Position numbers and translations under genes: made by a program. Positions 1 to 5,257 of a stretch of DNA of 13,702 bases are shown here, piece by piece. Positions within the stretch are counted from its first letter, which is position 1. Each line of letters starts with the position of its first letter. Source of the stretch: Caryophanales bacterium UBA1423 (GTDB lineage Bacteria > Bacillota_I > Bacilli_A > RF39 > UBA660); assembly GCA_002304855.1 (NCBI GenBank), contig DBPJ01000012.1, forward strand, positions 256 to 13,957, written 5' to 3'. The notes under the pieces are model-generated. The model had not been told where the DNA came from. It ran no database searches and was given only the letters and a program-made list of their open reading frames with translations.

Positions 1-338
<338 letters not shown>

Positions 339-372
339 TAATTTATTTGAGATAGCACATTATTCTGTTTTG

Positions 373-388
373 AGAGAATTATTTCTCT
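373..388 (+). other. Short hairpin in the 23S-5S spacer
   Basis: Arms AGAGAA (373-378) and TTCTCT (383-388) enclose the loop TTAT in the 56-bp spacer between 23S and 5S. A processing helix for rRNA maturation is the likely role, but this is inference from position only. No tRNA gene lies in the spacer. Confidence 0.35.
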
Positions 389-394
389 AAATTT

Positions 395-502
395 TTCCTG
401 GTGACGATAGTGAAGTGGATACACCTGTTCCCATTCCGAACACAGCAGTTAAGCACTTCAGCGCCGACGATAGCGAGAGCAAAAATAGGTAATTGCCAGG
501 AA
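395..502 (+). rRNA. rrf: 5S ribosomal RNA
   Basis: The terminal helix I is visible as TTCCTGG (395-401) pairing with CCAGGAA (496-502). Between them lies the conserved loop-B/C block CCCATTCCGAACACAGCAG (430-448) followed by TTAAGC. The length of about 108 nt is shorter than the 115-120 nt usual in bacilli and close to the short 5S molecules of Mollicutes, which supports the lineage guess. It follows the 23S gene by 56 bp in the same direction, so it is the last gene of the rRNA operon. A run of seven T directly after helix I (503-509) probably ends transcription. Confidence 0.96.
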
Positions 503-522
503 TTTTTTTGTTTGTAAATCTA

Positions 523-552
523 TTGTAATTAATATTGTCTCATAATTATTAT
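523..552 (+). promoter_or_regulatory. Possible promoter of the gene at 582
   Basis: A -35-like TTGTAA (523-528) and a -10-like TATTAT (547-552) are 18 bp apart, 29 bp before the ATG at 582. In DNA this AT-rich such matches arise often by chance, so this is a weak call. Confidence 0.3.
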
Positions 553-581
553 TGTGTTACCCTTAAATCAGTAGGCAAACA

Positions 582-734
582 ATGGAAAATAGTAATTTTG
601 AAAAAAATACCCAAAAAGGGTTGATAACATTCTTAATAGTAATAATTTTATTATTAGTTTCAGGTTTGGGTTATTACATTTATAAGGATCTTAAACCAAG
701 TGATAACATCGAAAATAATGCACAAGAAGAATAA
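582..734 (+). CDS. 50-residue membrane-anchor fragment (N-terminal half of a split gene)
   Basis: ATG at 582 follows a modest ribosome site AGTAGG (570-575) with 6 bp spacing. The product has a short basic/polar head (residues 1-12, ending NTQK), one hydrophobic segment at about residues 13-32 (GLITFLIVIILLLVSGLGYY) and an acidic linker ending NNAQEE before a TAA at 732-734. The topology predicted is a single-pass anchor with its C-terminus outside the cell. Reading on in the same frame past that one stop leads straight into the acidic 162-residue ORF at 744-1232 with no frameshift. I therefore read it as the first part of a broken single gene; it could also be a genuine 50-residue membrane peptide. 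Confidence 0.55.
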   Translation: MENSNFEKNTQKGLITFLIVIILLLVSGLGYYIYKDLKPSDNIENNAQEE

Positions 735-743
735 AATACTGAA

Positions 744-1232
744 ATGACAGCTGAATGGTTTGATGATTATTTAACCCCTCTCTTCAAAGTTAATGGTGCG
801 CGCTATTTTGATGCCGAAGAAAATATAACTGCTGAAGATATAGGGGTTTTGGGCATCAATTTAACCGTTTGCATCAGAGGTCAAGGTCAACTCCTTGAAA
901 AAATTGGAGATGAATATTTAATAACCGAAAGTGATATTGTAAGTAATATTGAAAAATATTATGGCAAAAATGTTACATATGAAATTGATGATGATCAATT
1001 CCGATATGATGAATCAAAAAAAAGATATTTATCTACTTTAGAATTTGGTGTTGGTTGTGTAAGTGAAGGACCTGAAGCTGAATATGTAATTAGTAATGTT
1101 ATTTCCCAAGGTAATGACGTAACATTAAATGTATTAGAAGATTATAAAGGTGAGGCAGACAATAGAAATTATACTGTAAGCTTAGAATGTTACAATGATA
1201 ATTGCATTATAAAAAGTATTGAGGAAAAATAA
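744..1232 (+). CDS. Acidic 162-residue protein of unknown function (C-terminal half of a split gene)
   Basis: I do not recognise the family. The protein is acidic, has no signal or membrane segment, and contains four cysteines (about 43, 105, 149 and 154), which would fit disulfides in an extracellular domain. The ATG at 744 has no convincing Shine-Dalgarno sequence: the bases before it are AAATACTGAA. It lies 9 bp after the stop of the 50-residue anchor fragment and in the same frame, so it is better explained as an internal methionine. If translated alone it would be cytoplasmic and unanchored. It ends just before a bidirectional terminator (1235-1265). Confidence 0.55.
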   Translation: MTAEWFDDYLTPLFKVNGARYFDAEENITAEDIGVLGINLTVCIRGQGQLLEKIGDEYLITESDIVSNIEKYYGKNVTYEIDDDQFRYDESKKRYLSTLEFGVGCVSEGPEAEYVISNVISQGNDVTLNVLEDYKGEADNRNYTVSLECYNDNCIIKSIEEK

Positions 1233-1234
1233 AT

Positions 1235-1265
1235 AAAAAAAGGACTAATTGCTAGTCCTTTTTTT
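1235..1265. terminator. Bidirectional intrinsic terminator
   Basis: AGGACTA (1241-1247) pairs with TAGTCCT (1253-1259) around the loop ATTGC. Flanking A and T runs (1235-1240 and 1260-1265) extend the stem and give a U-tract on either strand. It serves the plus-strand gene ending at 1232 and the minus-strand gene whose stop codon lies at 1264-1266. Confidence 0.85.
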
Positions 1266-2043
1266 ATTTACCTTTACTTATGTTAATATTAGGTTCATAA
1301 TTTTCAAATATTATATTATCTACTTTAGCCTCATTTAAAATAATTGATTCCTCATTATAATTTCTAATTGTCCAAGCTAAAACAATTTTATTATCGCCTC
1401 TTTGTCTTAAATTGGCTACCATTTTATTTGTTAGTCCGCGTTTTTCAACGGCATAAAAATCATAATCTCTTTTAACTAATTTAGTATATAATGGTACCGT
1501 TGCAACCGAAAAAGCGGGAATTAATAATCCGACTTTTGTCATTTTGCCAACTTCATCAAAACTTTTATATTGAAGCATTTCAGGACAAAAACTTTGGACA
1601 TAAGCAGGACCTTTGTCTCTATATTTTTTTAATGCTTGGCTCAATAATTCAAATGTACGCCTTGCTTCTTCTGACGTGCTAAAAGCCAAGCCATACCATC
1701 CTCTGGTTTTTATTTCTATAAGCAATGGTACTCGGCCATCTACTAATTCTAGGACTTCTTCAAGAGTAGGTATATGTTGATCAGTGCCTGCTAACTTTAT
1801 TCGTTTTCTTTTGATTTCGGTAAGTTCTTCGGTTTTAATATTAACTTCCCAGTTAGTTAATCTTCTTAAACTACCATCGTGAAACCAAAGTAGCTTGCCT
1901 TCATTAGTTAGTCTTAAGTCCCCTTCGATAGCATAACCTTTATCAATAGCTGCTTGAATGGCAGCTAGGGTGTTTTCAGGTTTAGTTTCATCATGAAGGG
2001 CACGATGAGCAATTGGTCTATTTATTAAATGCTCCATATCCAT
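1264..2043 (-). CDS. Glycerophosphodiester phosphodiesterase family protein
   Basis: This 259-residue protein has the GDPD TIM-barrel motifs in order: AHR (12-14) with the probable catalytic H13, PENT (22-25), E40 and D42 as probable metal ligands, FHD with H55 as second catalytic histidine, and LIEIK with E110 and K112. The family hydrolyses glycerophosphodiesters to sn-glycerol 3-phosphate and an alcohol, feeding lipid turnover or phosphate supply. There is no signal peptide, so action in the cytoplasm is expected. Two motif positions are unusual: the normal HRG is HRA, and the glutamate-to-aspartate pair is E-G-D rather than the common E-L/F-D. All likely catalytic residues remain. The ATG at 2043 follows a purine-rich GAAAGAGAG site. 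It is a single-gene unit with a strong promoter at 2082-2110. Confidence 0.92.
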   Translation of the reverse strand: MDMEHLINRPIAHRALHDETKPENTLAAIQAAIDKGYAIEGDLRLTNEGKLLWFHDGSLRRLTNWEVNIKTEELTEIKRKRIKLAGTDQHIPTLEEVLELVDGRVPLLIEIKTRGWYGLAFSTSEEARRTFELLSQALKKYRDKGPAYVQSFCPEMLQYKSFDEVGKMTKVGLLIPAFSVATVPLYTKLVKRDYDFYAVEKRGLTNKMVANLRQRGDNKIVLAWTIRNYNEESIILNEAKVDNIIFENYEPNINISKGK

Positions 2044-2081
2044 ATTTTGCTCTCTCTTTCTTCTGTTATTTCTGCTGCTTT

Positions 2082-2110
2082 AGTATATATTATTTACCTA
2101 AGTTTGTCAA
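2082..2110 (-). promoter_or_regulatory. Sigma-A-type promoter of the GDPD gene
   Basis: On the minus strand a perfect -35 TTGACA (2110-2105) and -10 TATACT (2087-2082) are separated by exactly 17 bp. Transcription would begin near 2075, giving a leader of roughly 32 nt before the ATG at 2043. Confidence 0.8.
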
Positions 2111-2148
2111 TAAATTAATATAATTAGATAAATATAACAAAATTTTAA

Positions 2149-2176
2149 TTGCTTTTTTACTCTTTTTTGTTACAAT
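2149..2176 (+). promoter_or_regulatory. Promoter with extended -10, for the gene at 2206
   Basis: The -10 TACAAT (2171-2176) is preceded by TG at 2168-2169, giving the extended form TGnTACAAT. A weak -35 TTGCTT lies at 2149-2154, 16 bp upstream. A second TATAAT at 2178-2183 could also serve. The leader before the ATG would be about 20-25 nt and would contain the ribosome site. Confidence 0.55.
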
Positions 2177-2205
2177 ATATAATTGCTTATTTAGGGGGGC
2201 CAAAA

Positions 2206-2652
2206 ATGCATCATTATATTGAGCCGGGTAACGCCATCGAATTACAGTTTTTTGAAACTAATGAAACAGGTCAGAAATTATTAGTGGGAAAACATCCTGG
2301 ATTAGTTTTAGATATAATTGATGGCTACATTTATTTTTTGCCAATATCTATTACTTATCGCCGTAATGATGGTACCATTTATGCTTATAAAAGGCATAAA
2401 AATAACCCGAAAGGTTTGATTAGAAATATCAATTTAAATGTAATTGGTAAAATACCAATTGCAAATTATGAATTATGGTTCAGTATTGGCAAAAAAGAAT
2501 TTTTATATATCCTTAAAGCATTTATTATTTGTCAGGAAGCAAAAGCAGCAAAGGTTGAAAATTATGCTAAAATAAAGGCTAAAATTGAAGAAACCTATGG
2601 ACCTGAGTTAGCCAAAACAATAGTTAAAAAACCTCCAAACTGTAGAGGTTAA
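2206..2652 (+). CDS. Small PemK/MazF-like fold protein, function uncertain
   Basis: The start is ATG 2206 because AGGGGGG (2193-2199) lies 6 bp before it; a longer frame from TTG 2149 would begin inside the -35 region. The 148-residue product is basic and has no membrane segment. Its pattern resembles the PemK/MazF toxin barrel: an opening like 'GD-V-V' (PGNAIEL, about 7-13), a KHPGLVLD segment like 'RPALVVS', a strand ending FLPIS like 'VAPIT', then NPKGLIRNINLNVIGKIP, like the family's 'dS-v--eQirtidk'. A lysine-rich helical C-terminal extension of about 45 residues follows. PemK/MazF proteins are mRNA interferases, but I cannot confirm the active residues, and no antitoxin gene adjoins. 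The fold call is inference; the gene itself is well supported. Confidence 0.7.
   Translation: MHHYIEPGNAIELQFFETNETGQKLLVGKHPGLVLDIIDGYIYFLPISITYRRNDGTIYAYKRHKNNPKGLIRNINLNVIGKIPIANYELWFSIGKKEFLYILKAFIICQEAKAAKVENYAKIKAKIEETYGPELAKTIVKKPPNCRG
2630..2650 (+). other. Small inverted repeat at the 3' end of the PemK-like gene
   Basis: AACCTC (2630-2635) and GAGGTT (2645-2650) form a 6-bp stem with a 9-nt loop, overlapping the last codons and stop. No T-run follows, so it does not look like a terminator; it might protect the mRNA end. Confidence 0.3.
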
Positions 2653-2673
2653 CACTAAAAATTATAAAAAACC

Positions 2674-2699
2674 AAAAACAGGTTGAATAACTTGTTTTT
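2674..2699 (+). terminator. Intrinsic terminator after the PemK-like gene
   Basis: AAAAACAGGTT (2674-2684) pairs with AACTTGTTTTT (2689-2699), with one G-U pair and the loop GAAT, and is followed by a T-rich tail to about 2707. It ends the gene at 2206-2652 and overlaps the -35 of the tsaE promoter. Confidence 0.7.
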
Positions 2700-2712
2700 A
2701 TTTTGTTATAAT
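2683..2712 (+). promoter_or_regulatory. Promoter of the tsaE-tsaB-rimI-tsaD-pilin operon
   Basis: A consensus -10 TATAAT (2707-2712) is preceded by TG at 2704-2705 (extended -10), with a -35-like TTGAAT (2683-2688) 18 bp upstream. The predicted start near 2719 falls on the ribosome site AGGTG (2718-2722), so the leader would be only about 9 nt. Confidence 0.6.
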
Positions 2713-2727
2713 AAAGTAGGTGATTAT

Positions 2728-3177
2728 ATGGAATATAAGGTAACAACTTATAATGAGCAAGAAACAACCGAATTAGCCCAGAATATTGAATCAGAAAGAT
2801 TTCCTAATATGGTTATCTGCTTAGAAGGAGACCTTGGCAGTGGCAAAACTATTTTTACTAAAGGGATTGCTAATGGACTAGGAATTCAAGAAACAATTAC
2901 TTCGCCTACTTTTAATATTATTAAAGAATATCATGGCGAACTTCCATTATATCACATGGATGTCTATCGTCTTAAAGGTTCAATAAAAGATTTAGGACTT
3001 GAAGAGTATTTTAAAAAAGGTGGTATTGTTGTTATTGAATGGGCTGATATGATTGAACAATACTTACCTAAAGAACGTTTAGATATTAAAATAAAAATAA
3101 CTGGTGAAAATACTAGGGTATTTATCATTACTCCAATGGGTAAAAAATATGAAGATTTATGTGAGGCTGTTTTGTGA
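2728..3177 (+). CDS. tsaE: tRNA threonylcarbamoyladenosine biosynthesis ATPase TsaE
   Basis: TsaE (YjeE/YdiB) is the ATPase that drives the TsaB-TsaD complex in making the t6A modification at position 37 of ANN-decoding tRNAs. The 149-residue product, a normal length for the family, shows Walker A GDLGSGKT (34-41), TSPTFNI (58-64), YHMDVYRL (75-82) with the metal-binding D78, and VIEWAD (102-107) with the E104-W105 pair. ATG 2728 is chosen because AGGTG sits 5 bp before it and the TsaE fold begins there; a longer frame opening at TTG 2683 would start inside the terminator stem. Its TGA stop overlaps the GTG start of tsaB, so the two are translationally coupled and TGA is a true stop in this organism. 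Confidence 0.95.
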   Translation: MEYKVTTYNEQETTELAQNIESERFPNMVICLEGDLGSGKTIFTKGIANGLGIQETITSPTFNIIKEYHGELPLYHMDVYRLKGSIKDLGLEEYFKKGGIVVIEWADMIEQYLPKERLDIKIKITGENTRVFIITPMGKKYEDLCEAVL

Positions 3178-3815
3178 AAACGTTATTTATAGATACTTCG
3201 TTATCTAATTTAGTAATTGGTATTGTTAATGGTGACGACTTACTTTACATTGAATCAAATAAATTAAGTCATCAATTATCAACTTATACTCTTCCCCGTT
3301 TGGTGGAAGTTTTTAATAATTGCCATTTAAAACCTAATGATATTGATACCATTATGGTTATAGAAGGCCCAGGATCATTTACTGGTCTTCGTATTGGGAT
3401 TACAATTGCTAAGATAATGGCTTGGACTTTAAATAAGAAGATAATTCCTATCTCAAGCCTACATGCCATGGCTTTATCAGTTAATGATGGCGATTATATT
3501 ATTCCCGTTATAGATGCTAGAAGTAATAGTTACTATGCTAGTATCTATGATAATGATTTAAATTTATTGATGGAGCCACAATATATTAGTAAGGATAAAT
3601 TACTAAATGAGATAAAGAAATTAAAGGGTAATCTTAAAATTATTAGTGATCATGATTTTTATCTTGCTGATCTTAAAGTTAATGAAATAAAACTTGATGT
3701 TTTAAATATTGTCAAGAGCTATATTAATCATGAAGGTATAAGTGTTCATAAATTAGTACCTAATTATTTAAAACTAACTGATGCGGAAAGAAAATTATAT
3801 GAGAAGTGTGATTAG
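3174..3815 (+). CDS. tsaB: tRNA threonylcarbamoyladenosine biosynthesis protein TsaB
   Basis: TsaB (YeaZ/YdiC) is the catalytically inactive ASKHA-fold partner that binds TsaD and TsaE in t6A synthesis. The 213-residue product has the opening MKTLFIDTS (1-9) of the actin-like fold, the family signature GPGSFTGLRIG (65-75) and the C-terminal PNYLKLTDAE typical of TsaB. The start is GTG 3174, which overlaps the tsaE TGA as GTGA, with a GAGG site about 7 bp upstream inside tsaE. The last third is divergent and shorter than in enterobacteria, as is usual in low-GC Gram-positives. It directly abuts rimI with no spacer. Confidence 0.94.
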   Translation: MKTLFIDTSLSNLVIGIVNGDDLLYIESNKLSHQLSTYTLPRLVEVFNNCHLKPNDIDTIMVIEGPGSFTGLRIGITIAKIMAWTLNKKIIPISSLHAMALSVNDGDYIIPVIDARSNSYYASIYDNDLNLLMEPQYISKDKLLNEIKKLKGNLKIISDHDFYLADLKVNEIKLDVLNIVKSYINHEGISVHKLVPNYLKLTDAERKLYEKCD

Positions 3816-4265
3816 ATGATCCAAGAAATTAGTTTAAATAATTTTGAGCCATTTAAACCTCTTGTTAATGATTTAATTAATCTAAATGAAATAAAAAAAG
3901 ATTTAATATCTAATCCTTTCAGTCATTATATTATATATATTATTGATAATATGGTTGTTGGTTTTACTCACTATTTATTAATCTATGATCGAATTGAAAT
4001 AGCAGATATTGAAGTAAAACCAGCTTTTAGAAGACAATCTATTGCTACTAAAATGATGAACTATATTATTGATGAAAGTATAAAAAATAGATGCCAAAAT
4101 ATTACTTTAGAAGTAAGAAAAAGTAATTTAATCGCTATTAATTTATATCAAAAGCTTGGTTTTAAAGAAAAAACTATTAGACCACAATATTATGGCGATG
4201 AAGATGGATTGCTAATGGAAAAAGAGTTGATAAATAATGAAAGATGTGTACATATTAGCCATTGA
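3816..4265 (+). CDS. rimI: Ribosomal protein S18-alanine N-acetyltransferase RimI
   Basis: This is a 149-residue GNAT acetyltransferase whose family acetylates the N-terminal alanine of ribosomal protein S18. Diagnostic features are the beta-bulge IEIADIEVKPAFRRQ (60-74), the acetyl-CoA pyrophosphate loop at 72-77, the segment LEVRKSN (98-104) and the typical RimI end LYQKLGFKEKTIRPQYY followed by DEDGLLMEKEL. The loop normally reads Q/R-x-x-G-x-G/A; here it is R-R-Q-S-I-A, with serine 75 in place of the glycine. The ATG directly follows the tsaB TAG, and the 3' end overlaps tsaD by 29 bp. The position between tsaB and tsaD is the classical Firmicutes order and supports RimI over other GNATs. 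Confidence 0.9.
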   Translation: MIQEISLNNFEPFKPLVNDLINLNEIKKDLISNPFSHYIIYIIDNMVVGFTHYLLIYDRIEIADIEVKPAFRRQSIATKMMNYIIDESIKNRCQNITLEVRKSNLIAINLYQKLGFKEKTIRPQYYGDEDGLLMEKELINNERCVHISH

Positions 4266-5244
4266 AACTAGTTGTGATGAAACTAGTGCTAGTATCATTA
4301 AAAATGGTAGTAAAGAAATTAGTACGGTTGTATTATCACAAATGGATATTCATAAACAATATGGTGGAGTAGTACCTGAAATTGCTAGTCGCCATCATAT
4401 TAGAAATATTACTTTAGTGTTAGAAGAAACTTTACAAAAAGCTAAGATGAAAATGAAACAAATTGATGCCTTTGCTGTTACTTATGGACCGGGTTTAATT
4501 GGGTCATTACTTATTGGCCTACAAACTGCTAAAACTTTATCATTTATTTATCAAAAACCATTAATACCAGTTCATCATATTGCTGGGCATATCTATGCTA
4601 ATCAATTAGAAAAAGATTTTTCTTTTCCTTTAATTTGTTTAGTGGTTAGTGGTGGTCATACTGATTTAATATATATGGATGGCCATTATTCATTTAAAAA
4701 GATTGGTAGCACTTTAGACGATGCAGTTGGTGAATCTTATGATAAAGTAGCTAGAGTAATGGGTTTAGATTATCCAGGTGGTCCTTTAGTTGATAAATTA
4801 GCTGCCCAAGGTCAAGATACTTATGATTTACCTATGCCACTTGATGATGATACTTATAATTTTAGTTTCAGCGGCCTAAAGAGTGCTGTTGTCAATTTAG
4901 TTCATAATGAAAAACAAATAGGCAATGATATAGTAGTTGAAAACTTGGCTTGTAGTTTTCAAAATAGAGTTATTGATATATTAGTTAAAAAGACGATGCA
5001 AGCTATTAAAGAATATAAAGTAAAACAATTATTAGTTTCAGGCGGAGTAGCAGCCAATCGAGGGCTTAGAGAACGATTGAAAGAGGAATGTAAAAAACAT
5101 CAAATTGATCTAGTTATTCCTAGAATTAATTATTGTACTGATAATGCTGCGATGATTGGAGTTGCTGCTTATTATGCATATCAAAGAGACATTATTGCTG
5201 ACTTAACTTTAGATAGTAAAGCTGTTACTAATATTGAATTATAA
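4237..5244 (+). CDS. tsaD: tRNA N6-adenosine threonylcarbamoyltransferase TsaD
   Basis: TsaD (Kae1/YgjD/Gcp) transfers the threonylcarbamoyl group from threonylcarbamoyl-AMP to A37 of tRNA. The 335-residue product is normal in length. Visible motifs are the opening LAIETSCDETSAS (7-19), PEIASRHH (47-54), the metal-binding H114-x3-H118 in HHIAGH, LVVSGGHTDL (135-144), the nucleotide-binding GESYDK-VAR and GGPLVDKLA segments, FSFSGLKSAV (209-218), VSGGVAANR (267-275) and the third metal ligand D302 in CTDNAAMIG. The ATG at 4237 lies inside rimI with only a weak ribosome site, so translation probably depends on ribosomes finishing rimI. The TsaC/Sua5 enzyme that makes the substrate is not in the window. 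Confidence 0.98.
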   Translation: MKDVYILAIETSCDETSASIIKNGSKEISTVVLSQMDIHKQYGGVVPEIASRHHIRNITLVLEETLQKAKMKMKQIDAFAVTYGPGLIGSLLIGLQTAKTLSFIYQKPLIPVHHIAGHIYANQLEKDFSFPLICLVVSGGHTDLIYMDGHYSFKKIGSTLDDAVGESYDKVARVMGLDYPGGPLVDKLAAQGQDTYDLPMPLDDDTYNFSFSGLKSAVVNLVHNEKQIGNDIVVENLACSFQNRVIDILVKKTMQAIKEYKVKQLLVSGGVAANRGLRERLKEECKKHQIDLVIPRINYCTDNAAMIGVAAYYAYQRDIIADLTLDSKAVTNIEL

Positions 5245-5257
5245 AGAAGGGGTGTAT

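Larger units (their letters stand above)
582..1232 (+). pseudogene. Membrane-anchored hypothetical protein interrupted by one in-frame TAA
   Basis: The frame from ATG 582 to TAA 1230-1232 is open except for TAA at 732-734. Joined, it would encode about 216 residues: a cytoplasmic head, one membrane helix (13-32), a charged linker (about 33-55) and an extracellular acidic domain with four cysteines. This is a common single-pass layout. One base change (for example to CAA, GAA or AAA) restores it, and the restored residue would sit in a Q/E/N-rich linker, where glutamine, glutamate or lysine would fit. The downstream half lacks its own ribosome site. Alternatives are a sequencing error, a strain-specific nonsense mutation, or two truly separate genes. 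Confidence 0.6.

Noticed and set aside
503..581. tRNA gene after 5S rRNA
   Set aside because: No cloverleaf, GTTCRA arm or CCA end could be found; the region is AT-rich and holds at most a weak promoter.
1491..1682. 63-residue open frame on the plus strand inside the GDPD gene
   Set aside because: It lies fully opposite a well-supported gene, has no ribosome site and no recognisable features; similar opposite-strand frames at 3284-3469, 7023-7277 and 11641-11838 are rejected for the same reason.
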